Below are positions 32,832 through 43,842 of a stretch of 64,000 bases of DNA, piece by piece; position 1 is the first letter of the stretch; each line of letters opens with the position of its first letter. The position numbers were made by a program, and so were the translations under genes. Under the pieces are notes generated by a model. It made no database searches, was not told where the DNA came from, and saw only the letters and a program-made list of their open reading frames with translations. The stretch covers positions 62,001 through 126,000 of the forward strand of contig JAVEEC010000008.1 in the NCBI GenBank assembly GCA_030840645.1, in the 5' to 3' direction. The DNA comes from Frankiaceae bacterium (GTDB taxonomy: Bacteria; Actinomycetota; Actinomycetes; BP-191).

Positions 32832-33478
32832 GGGGCGAGCCGTTCGACCCGCCAGCGGCCCGCGCGGCGGGCGTACCGCAGGCGGTCGTGCAGCCGGTTC
32901 GGCCGCCCCTGCCAGAACTCCACGGTGTCCGGCAGCACGCGCACGCCGCCCCAGTGGGCGGGTCGCGGGACGTCGCGGCCGTCGTACTCCGCCGCCAGTG
33001 CCGCGACGCGGGACTCCAGCCACTCGCGCGAGGGGATCACCGTGCTCTGCGACGACGCCAGCGCGCCGAGCTGCGCGCCGCGCGGCCGCAGCGCCCACCA
33101 CGCGTCACTCTCCTTCGCGGTCGTCCGCCGGGTCCGGCCGGTGACGCAGACCTGGCGTTCCAGCGCGGCCCAGCGGAACGTCAGCGCGGCGCGCGGGTTG
33201 GCCGCGAGGTGCGCGCCCTTGCGACTCGCGTAGTTGGTGCAGAACACGAAGCCGCGCTCGTCCCACCCCTTGAGCAGCACCATCCGCGCCGCTGGCTCGC
33301 CCTCGGCCGACGCCGTGGCGAGGCACATCGCGTCCGGCTCGGGGACGGCCCGCGCCACGGCGTCCGCGAACCACGCCGCGAACTGCGTCATGGGGTCCGC
33401 CGCCAGCGACGGCTCGGCGAGCGCCGCCCCCGCGTACTCGCGGCGGGCGACGACCTGGCGCGGGAGGTCTGCGGGCAC
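32828..33478 (-). CDS. pdxH: Pyridoxamine 5'-phosphate oxidase
   Basis: This 216-aa FMN enzyme oxidises PNP/PMP to pyridoxal 5'-phosphate, the last step of vitamin B6 salvage. Visible blocks are MCLATASAEGEPAARMVLLKGWDERGFVFCTNYASRKG (described at about 51-88), AALTFRWAALERQVCVTG (about 99-116), and the C-terminal signature VEFWQGRPNRLHDRLRY (about 186-202). It has the full length and order of the family. It heads a two-gene leftward operon with the MFS transporter. The region to the divergent citrate synthase is 119 bp. Confidence 0.96.
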   Translation of the reverse strand: MPADLPRQVVARREYAGAALAEPSLAADPMTQFAAWFADAVARAVPEPDAMCLATASAEGEPAARMVLLKGWDERGFVFCTNYASRKGAHLAANPRAALTFRWAALERQVCVTGRTRRTTAKESDAWWALRPRGAQLGALASSQSTVIPSREWLESRVAALAAEYDGRDVPRPAHWGGVRVLPDTVEFWQGRPNRLHDRLRYARRAGRWRVERLAP

Positions 33479-33597
33479 GAGCCCATCCTGCCCAAAAGAT
33501 CCCCGGCGAAGGGCGCGGGCGACAGAACGGGCTCCGGCGCGAGAGGATGATCCGCCGAGTCGCCAGGAACCCCGCGCACCGTGAGAAGGGCAGCCCC

Positions 33598-34660
33598 GTG
33601 AGCGAAGTGAAGTCGGGCCTCGAAGGCGTGGTCGCGTTCGAGACCGAGATCGCCGAGCCGGACAAGGAGGGCAGCGCGCTCCGGTACCGCGGCGTGGACA
33701 TCGAGGACCTGGTCGGCGCGGAGCCGTACGAGCACGTCTGGGGGCTGCTCGTCGACGGCAGGTTCCTGCCGGGCCTGCCGCCCGCGGAGCCGATCCCGAT
33801 CCCCCACCGTTCCGGCGACGCCCGCGTCGACGTGCAGTCCGCGCTCGCCGAGATGGCGCCGATGTGGGGGCTCGACCAGCTCATCGACATCGACGACGCG
33901 CAGGCCCGCAACGACCTCGCGCGCTGCTCGGTCACGGCCATGTCGTTCGTCGCGCAGTCGGCGCGCGGCGTCGACCGGCCGCCCGTCCCCCAGGCCGAGA
34001 TCGACAAGGCCCGCTCCATCCCCGAGCGCTTCCTCATCCGCTGGCGCGGCGAGGCCGACCCCGCGCACGTGAAGGCCGTCGACGCGTACTGGGTCTCGGC
34101 GGCCGAGCACGGCATGAACGCCTCCACGTTCACCGCCCGCGTCATCGCCTCGACCGGCGCCGACGTCGCCGCCGCCCTGTCGGGCGCAGTCGGCGCGCTC
34201 TCCGGGCCTCTGCACGGCGGCGCCCCGTCCCGCGTCCTGCAGATGCTCGACGACGTGGAGAAGTCCGGCGACGCCACGCGCTACGTCAAGGAGCTGCTCG
34301 ACCGCGGCGAGCGGCTGATGGGCTTCGGCCACCGCGTGTACCGCGCCGAGGACCCGCGCGCGCGGGTGCTGCGGCGTACCGCGAAGGAGCTCGGCGCCCG
34401 CCGCTACCAGGTCGCCGAGGCGCTGGAGGAGGCCGCCCTCAAGGAGCTGCACGAACGCAAGCCGGACCGCGTCCTGTCGACCAACGTGGAGTTCTGGTCC
34501 GCCGTCGTCCTCGACTTCGCCGAGGTGCCCGCACACCTGTTCACGTCGATGTTCACCTGCGCGCGTACGGCAGGCTGGTCCGCGCACATCCTCGAACAGA
34601 AACGCTCAGGCCGCCTGATCCGCCCCTCCGCGAAGTACGTAGGCCCCGGCCCCCGCCCGG

Positions 34661-34677
<17 letters not shown>
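33598..34677 (+). CDS. citA: Citrate synthase (type 2)
   Basis: This 359-aa enzyme condenses oxaloacetate and acetyl-CoA into citrate. It has LEGVVAFETEIAEPDKEGSALRYRGVDIEDL at the N-terminus and catalytic His in GPLHGGAPS (about 204). The second block GFGHRVYRAEDPRA (about 242-255) is also present, with the C-terminal FTSMFTCARTAGWSAHILEQ. The short form resembles CitA (Rv0889c) of mycobacteria. GTG 33598 has GAAGGG 7 nt upstream; an in-frame ATG at 33547 is less likely. Its last 17 bases overlap the convergent small gene. Confidence 0.95.
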
Positions 34678-37067
<2,390 letters not shown>

Positions 37068-37072
37068 GGGAT

Positions 37073-37078
37073 TAGTGT
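37073..37078 (+). promoter_or_regulatory. -10 box of the 37085 aldo-keto reductase, leaderless spacing
   Basis: TAGTGT, then 6 nt (GACGGC) and the ATG. It is within the 17-bp gap to the divergent DUF2332 gene. Confidence 0.55.
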
Positions 37079-37084
37079 GACGGC

Positions 37085-38043
<959 letters not shown>

Positions 38044-38056
<13 letters not shown>

Positions 38057-38604
38057 CCGAGGGCGCAGCGCGCGAGCGGCTCGTACGACGGGTGGGGGCC
38101 CGGGACGCTGCGCACCAGCACCGCCTCGGTGACGGTCCACGGCTCGCCCTCGACGCGGCGTAGCGCGGCCACGGCGGCGGGGCCGTCGAGCGGCGCCGTG
38201 CGGATGCGCGCGACGGTGACGTGCGGCACGTACGGCGCCCGCTCCAGCCGCACCCCGGCGTCCCGCGCGGCCCCGCGGGTCACGCGGGCAAGGCGGTCCA
38301 GCGCATCCACGTCTCCGGCCACGCCGGCCCAGAGCACCTTCGGCCGCTCCGGTCGTGGGAACGCCCCGCCGCCCGCGACCCGCACGTCGAACGGCGCGAT
38401 CCTCGCGACCGCGAGCCGCAGCCCGTCGCCGAGAGCGGCCGCGACAGGATCGGTGACCTCGCCGAGGAACGCCAGCGTGAGGTGCAGGCGTTCGGCGGGC
38501 ACCCACGTCACGCCGGCCGGGTACGCCGCGCGCAGCGGCTCGACCGCGGCGACCAACGACGCCAGCGCGGGGGGCGGCGGGACGACCGCGACGAACGCGC
38601 GCAC
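38044..38604 (-). CDS. thpR: RNA 2',3'-cyclic phosphodiesterase (2H family)
   Basis: This 186-aa enzyme opens 2',3'-cyclic phosphates at RNA ends. Both HxT/S motifs of the 2H phosphoesterase fold are present: HLTLAFLG (about 41) and HVTVARI (about 128). It has the family length and the typical MRAFVAVVPP start. GTG start one base after the VanW stop, so it is likely co-transcribed with vanW. The physiological role in bacteria is unclear. Confidence 0.93.
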
Positions 38605-40281
38605 CTACTGCGGCGGGCGGCCGCAGACGAAGCGCGGCTCGGGCAGGTAGCGGGTGTGGAACTTCTGCCGCTTGACCTCCTTGCCGCCCTGCTTGAACAC
38701 CCGCCACACGTCGATGTCGAAGCCCGGCTCGCCGCTGCTGCTCGTGCAGGTCGGGCTCGGGTCGTACTGCGTCCTGAACCCCTTGATCCGCGTGCGCGGG
38801 CCGGTGATCGACTCGATCCCGTACCGCTTGGTGCTCCAGAACGTCACGGTGATCGACTTCCCGGTGTGCGACGTCGTGATGAGGACGCCGTACGGCGAGT
38901 CGTTGCGCCACTTGAGGTCGGGGTTGGGCGAGGAGACCGTCGCCTCGCGACCTGGCGGGTAGCGGCTGATGAAGTAGCTGTGCGGCTTGTGCGAGACGTC
39001 CTGGAAGCCGCCGAAGAACACCGCGTTGAACATCGTCGTCGCGAACTGCGAGACCCCGCCGCCGACCGCGGGGATGAACTTCCCCTCGTAGATCATCGGC
39101 GCCTTGACGAAGCCGCGGGCGGTGTCGCGCTCGCCGACGTAGCCGTTGAGGCTGAACGTCTCCCCCGGCATGACGACCGCGCCCTTCACGATGTCGGCGA
39201 TGGTGTGGATGTTCGTGACGCGCGGCTTGCAGCACGGGTGGTAGGTCGTGAACTCGCCGACCTTCTCCTTGATGCCGAGCGCCTTCGCCTTCGCCGTCGT
39301 GAGCTCCGGCTCGGCCTCGACCACGGTCAGCGCAACGCTGCGCGGCGCGGGCCGCGCGAGCGCGGGAAGCAGCGCGGCGGTGAGTGCGCCACGGTCGACC
39401 TTGGTGCCGTTGACCGAGGCGCCGACCACGACGACGCCGTTGTCGTCCACGGTGATCGGCGCGTCCTTCGGCAGCGTCTCGATCGGGCGGAGCGTGTCGC
39501 GCAGGACGGTCGCGACCTTCGCCCCGTCGAGCTTCGCGGTGATCCGGCCGTCGGGGTCGGCGTCGATGCGCAGCACCGACGCGATCTGCGAACGGGTCAT
39601 GACCGCGCTCCTCGCCGGTGCGGTGAGCGTGACCGGCGCGGCGACGGCGGGCCCGGCGATCTCCTGGACCGCGCGCGCGACGTCGGCCGCCGTCGTCACG
39701 ACGGGGTCGGTCTCGACGCTCGCCTGGGTGGTGTCGTTGTGGGGGTACGCCGCGACGACCGCGGCCGCGGTGGGATCGACGTCGACCAGCCGCCCCTCGC
39801 GCGGCGCGACGCCGACCGGCGTGACGCCGTCGAAGCGGACCGAGCCCTCGCGGGCGTTCTGGTTCACGCGCCGCGCCCACGTCGCGATCGCGGCGCGCAG
39901 CTTGGCGTCGTCGACGCTCGGGACCGGCGCGACCCGGCGCGTCGAGAACAGTGCCTTGAACCGGCTGAACGGGTTCAGCGCCGCGCTGCTCGCGAGGTCG
40001 ACGGTCCGGTCCGCGTCGACCTTCAGGCCCACGGTGGCGGCGTCGAGGACCAACGGCGCGGTGCCGTCCGGCAGCGTGACGGTCACCCGGCGCGGCGGCT
40101 GGAGCCGGGCGGCCAGCGTCTTCGCCGCACCCGCGCGGGTCTGGCCGCCGATGGCGACGCCGTCGACCTCGGTGCCGCGCGGCACCCGGCCACTGGCGAG
40201 CGCGACGTCCGCGACGTAGAGGACGGCGAGCAGCCCGACGGTTCCGAGCGTGCCGACAAGGAGGCGTTGGCGGGGATTCAC
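38605..40281 (-). CDS. VanW-family cell-wall protein with peptidoglycan-binding domains
   Basis: This 558-aa protein has a single N-terminal membrane anchor (about 8-28) and two PG_binding_4-like repeats (about 35-330). A C-terminal VanW domain (about 340-500) contains FTTYHPCCKPRVTNIH and GETFSLNGYVGERDTARGF, then IYEGKFIPAVGGGVSQFATTMFNA. VanW accompanies some glycopeptide-resistance clusters, but in actinobacteria such proteins are common housekeeping envelope factors. No vanHAX genes are near. A Cys-rich end (CTSSSGEPGF, FVCGRPPQ) follows. GTG start 7 nt after TAGGCT. Confidence 0.92.
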   Translation of the reverse strand: MNPRQRLLVGTLGTVGLLAVLYVADVALASGRVPRGTEVDGVAIGGQTRAGAAKTLAARLQPPRRVTVTLPDGTAPLVLDAATVGLKVDADRTVDLASSAALNPFSRFKALFSTRRVAPVPSVDDAKLRAAIATWARRVNQNAREGSVRFDGVTPVGVAPREGRLVDVDPTAAAVVAAYPHNDTTQASVETDPVVTTAADVARAVQEIAGPAVAAPVTLTAPARSAVMTRSQIASVLRIDADPDGRITAKLDGAKVATVLRDTLRPIETLPKDAPITVDDNGVVVVGASVNGTKVDRGALTAALLPALARPAPRSVALTVVEAEPELTTAKAKALGIKEKVGEFTTYHPCCKPRVTNIHTIADIVKGAVVMPGETFSLNGYVGERDTARGFVKAPMIYEGKFIPAVGGGVSQFATTMFNAVFFGGFQDVSHKPHSYFISRYPPGREATVSSPNPDLKWRNDSPYGVLITTSHTGKSITVTFWSTKRYGIESITGPRTRIKGFRTQYDPSPTCTSSSGEPGFDIDVWRVFKQGGKEVKRQKFHTRYLPEPRFVCGRPPQ

Positions 40282-40288
40282 GGGCTCC

Positions 40289-40294
40289 AGCCTA
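40289..40294 (-). promoter_or_regulatory. -10 box of the VanW gene, leaderless spacing
   Basis: TAGGCT on the minus strand, 7 nt before the GTG at 40281. It lies in the 15-bp gap after the MFS gene. Confidence 0.5.
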
Positions 40295-40296
40295 GG

Positions 40297-41562
40297 TCAG
40301 CGGACCAGGTCCATCGGCACCGGCGCGGGCACGGGCGCGTTGCGGCGCCCGCGGAACGGCCGCCGCCCGCTCGAGCGCAGCAGCAGCATCGCCATCGTGA
40401 CGCTGACGACGAGGCTGCCGAGGCCGCCGACGACGAGGGTCGACCGCGGGCCGACGTACTGCCCGAGCCAGCCGATGATCGGAGCGCCGATCGGCGTGCC
40501 GCCGACGAACACCAGCGCGTACAGCGCCAGCACCCGGCCGCGCATGTCCTCGCCCGCGCCGAGCTGCACCGTAGACAGCGCGGTCGACGTGAACGAGATG
40601 ACCGCGAAGCCCGTGGGCACCAGCAGGATCGAGAAGAGCACGATGTTCGGCATCAGGCCGAGCGCTGCTTCGAGCACCCCGAACGCGACCGCGCTGCCGA
40701 CCAGCACCCGCTGGGTCGGGCGGCCGCGCCGGGCCGTCAGCAGCGCGCCCGCGAGCGAGCCGCCGGCGAGGAGGGCGGAGAGCATGCCGTACGTGCTCGC
40801 GCCGCGGTGGAACTCGTTGCGCGCCATCAGCGCGAGGGTGATCTGGAAGTTGAGGCCGACCATGCCGATGACGCCGACGAGCACGATCGGCAGCAGCAGG
40901 TCGCGGCGGCTCCTGACGTAGCGCAGCCCCGCGGCGACCTGGCCCTTCGCGCGCTCGACGGTGCGGCCGGGGAACAGCTCGTTCTCCCTGATCTTGGACA
41001 GGCCGAAGATGACCGCGAGGTACGACGCGGCGTTGAGGAAGAACACCGGCGGCGTGCCGCCGTGCGCGATCATCACGCCCGCGACGGCGGGGCCGACGAT
41101 GCGGGCGGAGTTGAACGTCGCGCTGTTCAGGCCGACGGCGTTCGTCACGTCGTCCGGGCCGACCATCTCGACGACGAACGCCTGCCTCGCGGGCAGGTCG
41201 AACACCGTCGTCATGCCGAGCGCGAACGCGAAGAGGAACACCATCCAGACCTGCACCAGGCCGGTCACGACCAGGATGCCGAGGCTGAACGCGAGCAGCC
41301 CCTGCGCGGCCTGCGTCGCGATCATCACGCGGCGCTTGTTGTGCCGGTCAGCGAACACCCCGCCCCAGAGGCCGAACAGCAGCATCGGCAGGAACTGCAG
41401 CGCGGTCGTGATGCCGAGCGCGGTGCCGCTCTTGTGGGTGAGGTCGAGGACCAGCCAGTCCTGGGCGACGTTCTGCATCCAGGTGCCGGTGAGGCTGACG
41501 AGCTGGCCGCTGGCGAACAGGCGGTAGTTGCGGATGGCCAGGCTGCGGAACATCGGGGTCAT
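40297..41562 (-). CDS. MFS transporter (EntS-like exporter)
   Basis: This 421-aa protein with 12 predicted membrane segments begins FRSLAIRNYRLFASGQLVSLTGTWMQNVAQDWLVL, the standard start of EntS-like exporters, and carries FGLWGGVFADRHNKRRVMI (about 66) in loop 2-3. The ATG overlaps the marR stop (ATGA), so the regulator and exporter are one operon. This points to efflux of the ligand sensed by the MarR protein. The substrate is unknown. Confidence 0.94.
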   Translation of the reverse strand: MTPMFRSLAIRNYRLFASGQLVSLTGTWMQNVAQDWLVLDLTHKSGTALGITTALQFLPMLLFGLWGGVFADRHNKRRVMIATQAAQGLLAFSLGILVVTGLVQVWMVFLFAFALGMTTVFDLPARQAFVVEMVGPDDVTNAVGLNSATFNSARIVGPAVAGVMIAHGGTPPVFFLNAASYLAVIFGLSKIRENELFPGRTVERAKGQVAAGLRYVRSRRDLLLPIVLVGVIGMVGLNFQITLALMARNEFHRGASTYGMLSALLAGGSLAGALLTARRGRPTQRVLVGSAVAFGVLEAALGLMPNIVLFSILLVPTGFAVISFTSTALSTVQLGAGEDMRGRVLALYALVFVGGTPIGAPIIGWLGQYVGPRSTLVVGGLGSLVVSVTMAMLLLRSSGRRPFRGRRNAPVPAPVPMDLVR

Positions 41563-42008
41563 CGTTCGGTCGCCAACCGGTCGAGGATGGGGGCGGCGAT
41601 CCGCAGGGCCTCGGTCTCCTCGGGCGTCAGGCCCTTGAGCCGCTGGCAGAGCCAGGCGTCGCGGCGCTTGCGGTCCTCGGTGAGCAGCCTCGCGCCCGCC
41701 GGCGTGACCGCGAACAGCACCTGCCGCCTGTCGGTCGGGTGTGGCGTGCGCGTGACCAGCCCGAGGTCCTCGAGCGCCGCGCTGATCCGCACCATCGACG
41801 GCGGCTGGACGTGCTCGGCGGCCGCGAGGCCGGCAAGGGTGAGGGCGCCGTGGCGGTCGAGGGTGGTCAGGGCCGCGATCTGGCTGGGGGTGAGCCGGTC
41901 GTCGGTGCGCTGCTGGCGGAGCCGGCGGCCGAGCCGCATGACGGACATGCGAAGTGCGCTGGCGAGGGCGGGGTCGAGGGTCGTGGGCACGTCGTTAGCA
42001 TAACTCAT
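41559..42008 (-). CDS. MarR-family transcriptional regulator
   Basis: This 149-aa winged-helix repressor has LTPSQIAALTTLDRHGALTLAGLAAAEHV (about 42-70), recognition helix PPSMVRISAALEDLGLVTR, and wing DRRQVLFAVTPAGARLL. It is the first gene of a two-gene operon with the MFS exporter. The start codon lies inside an inverted repeat (41993-42022), so autorepression that blocks both genes is likely and would be relieved by a ligand, probably an exporter substrate. Confidence 0.94.
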   Translation of the reverse strand: MSYANDVPTTLDPALASALRMSVMRLGRRLRQQRTDDRLTPSQIAALTTLDRHGALTLAGLAAAEHVQPPSMVRISAALEDLGLVTRTPHPTDRRQVLFAVTPAGARLLTEDRKRRDAWLCQRLKGLTPEETEALRIAAPILDRLATER

Positions 42009-42022
42009 AAGCCTTGCTAACG
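41993..42022. promoter_or_regulatory. Probable MarR operator over the marR start
   Basis: CGTTAGCA, 14 bases, then TGCTAACG: perfect 8-bp arms in an unusually AT-rich patch. The ATG of marR (42006-42008) sits in the spacer. The arm shape TTAGCA/TGCTAA and the size fit a MarR dimer site. Confidence 0.7.
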
Positions 42023-42040
42023 ATAGGGGTTTTCGCGGAA

Positions 42041-43465
42041 CTACCCCTGCAGCATGCGCTCGATCGGGTCGATGGCGAAGTACACGACGAACAGCGCGCT
42101 GATCAGCCAGAGCAGCCAGCCGACCTCGCGGGCGCGGCGCTGCGCGACTTTGATGACGACGTAGGAGACGAAGCCCGCGCCGATGCCGTTGGTGATCGAG
42201 TAGGTGAACGGCATCAGCACGATGGTGAGGAACGCCGGGATCGCGATGCCGAAGTCGTCCCACGGGATCGCGCGGATGTTGGTCAGCATCAGGAACCCGA
42301 CGATGACCAGCGCGGGCGACGCGGCCTCGTAGGGGATGACCGAGACGAGCGGCGTGAAGAACAGCGCGACGAGGAACAGCAGCCCGGTCACGACGCTCGC
42401 GAGCCCGGTGCGCGCGCCCTCGGCGACGCCCGCGGCGGACTCGATGTACGTGGTGTTGGAGGAGACGGACGCGGCGCCGCCGGCGACGGCCGCGACCGAG
42501 TCGACGAACAGCACCCGCTCGGCGCCCGGCAGGCTGCCGTTGGCATCGAGCATGCCGCCCTCGGCGCCGACGCCGACGATGGTGCCCATCGTGTCGAAGA
42601 AGTCCGACAGCATCAGCGTGAACACGAACAGCACGGCCGAGACGATGCCGACCTTCACGAACGAGCCGCCGAGGCTGAACTTCCCGAGCAGCCCGAGGTC
42701 GGGCTTCTCGAACACCTTGCTCGGCCAGCGGGGGACGTTGAGCTGCCAGCCCGCGGCGTTCGAGCCGTCGGGCAGCGCCGGACCGACCTTCGCCACCGCC
42801 TCGACGATCGCGGCGACCACGGTCGTGACCACGATCGAGATGAGGATGGCGCCGCGCGTGCGCCGCGCGACGAGCACCGCGGTGAGCAGCAGACCCAGCA
42901 CGAACACCAGCGTCGGCCAGCCGGTCAGCCGCCCGTTCTGGGTCGAGCCGAGCTGGACCGGTACCGGGCCGGCGCCGGGGCGGCGGACGAACCCCGCGTC
43001 GACGAAGCCGATCAGCGCGATGAACAGCCCGATGCCGACGCTGATCGCGGCCTTCAACGCGGCGGGGACGGCGTTGAACACCGCGACCCGGAACCCGGTC
43101 AGCACCAGCGCCGTGATGACCAGCCCTTCGAGGACCACGAGACCCATCGCGGCCGGCCACGACATCTGCGACGCGAGGGTGAACGTCACGAACGCGTTCA
43201 GCCCGAGCCCCGCCGCGATCGCGAACGGGTAGCGACCGACGACGCCCATCAGCAGCGTCATCACGCCCGCGACCAGCGCGGTCGCCGCGGCGACGCGCGG
43301 GATGCCGAGGACGTGCCCGTCCACGTCCTTCACGGTGCCGACGATGAGCGGGTTGAGGACGACGATGTACGCCATCGTGAAGAACGTCGCGAAGCCGCCG
43401 CGCACCTCGCGTTCGACGGTCGAGCCACGGCGTTCGACGGCGAAGTAGTCCAGGACAGCGGTCAC
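42041..43465 (-). CDS. NCS2 (AzgA-like) purine permease
   Basis: This 474-aa transporter has about 12-14 membrane segments. It starts LDYFAVERRGSTVEREVRGGFATFFTMAYIVVLNP, diagnostic for the AzgA/PbuG hypoxanthine-guanine-adenine branch. It also has GLGLNAFVTFTL (about 97), DFFDTMGTIVGVGAE (about 287) and SSNTTYIESAAGV (about 328). GTG start with GGAGG 5 nt upstream. It is divergent from DUF2530, an arrangement I recall from streptomycetes. A weak stem (AGGGGT/ACCCCT, 42025-42048) overlaps the stop. Purine uptake is the likely role. Confidence 0.93.
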   Translation of the reverse strand: MTAVLDYFAVERRGSTVEREVRGGFATFFTMAYIVVLNPLIVGTVKDVDGHVLGIPRVAAATALVAGVMTLLMGVVGRYPFAIAAGLGLNAFVTFTLASQMSWPAAMGLVVLEGLVITALVLTGFRVAVFNAVPAALKAAISVGIGLFIALIGFVDAGFVRRPGAGPVPVQLGSTQNGRLTGWPTLVFVLGLLLTAVLVARRTRGAILISIVVTTVVAAIVEAVAKVGPALPDGSNAAGWQLNVPRWPSKVFEKPDLGLLGKFSLGGSFVKVGIVSAVLFVFTLMLSDFFDTMGTIVGVGAEGGMLDANGSLPGAERVLFVDSVAAVAGGAASVSSNTTYIESAAGVAEGARTGLASVVTGLLFLVALFFTPLVSVIPYEAASPALVIVGFLMLTNIRAIPWDDFGIAIPAFLTIVLMPFTYSITNGIGAGFVSYVVIKVAQRRAREVGWLLWLISALFVVYFAIDPIERMLQG

Positions 43466-43557
43466 GACGACCTCCGAGGGGGCATCGACGGGTGTCGTGA
43501 CCACTGTCCCGCGCGGCGGCCCGCGGGCGGGGGCGGCGCGCCGTTCGCTGTGCCAGC

Positions 43558-43842
43558 ATGCGGAGCATGCGCCGCCCCGACCCGCCGCCCGTGCGGACCG
43601 ACGACGTGCGCGTGGTGACGGTGGGGACGGCGCTGTGGGCGGTCGCGTTGGTGGTCGCGGTGGTCTGCCGGGCGCGGCTGGAGCGGGCCGGGCACCTGTG
43701 GTGGGTGGGGACGTGCGCGGCGGGGTTCGCGCTCGGGCTGCTCGGGATCGCGTACACCCGCCGCCGCGCGGCCAAGTCACCAACTGTGAAGATCACCACG
43801 CTTGAGCGGGGCGGAGATCCTGCACAGAACGAGCCGGGCTAG
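43558..43842 (+). CDS. DUF2530 small membrane protein with repeat-derived tail
   Basis: This 94-aa protein has PPPVRTDDVRVVTVGTALWAVALVV and WWVGTCAAGFALGLLGIAYTRRRAA, two membrane helices and the DUF2530 signature. Family members usually end soon after the RRR. Here about 20 extra residues (SPTVKITTLERG...NEPG) are encoded by intergenic repeat copy B, which has evidently removed or displaced the original stop. The stop TAG shares CTAG with the convergent ATPase gene. ATG 43558 and ATG 43567 are both possible starts. The function is unknown. Confidence 0.85.
   Translation: MRSMRRPDPPPVRTDDVRVVTVGTALWAVALVVAVVCRARLERAGHLWWVGTCAAGFALGLLGIAYTRRRAAKSPTVKITTLERGGDPAQNEPG
43780..43831 (-). repeat. 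~52-bp intergenic repeat, copy B (inverted)
   Basis: On the minus strand: CGTTCTGTGCAG, 13 bases, CTCAAG, then CGTGGTGATCTTCACAG. The distal terminal repeat has decayed (TTGG instead of AACG). It lies within the 3' end of the DUF2530 reading frame, between convergent genes. Confidence 0.85.

Noticed and set aside
38605-40281. Vancomycin-resistance locus because of the VanW domain
   Set aside because: No vanHAX, vanRS or vanY genes; VanW-domain proteins are ordinary envelope proteins in actinobacteria.
41993-42022. CIRCE-like element at marR (TTAGCA...TGCTAA)
   Set aside because: Spacing between the hexamers is 14 instead of 15 and the inner CTC/GAG bases are missing; a MarR operator fits better.
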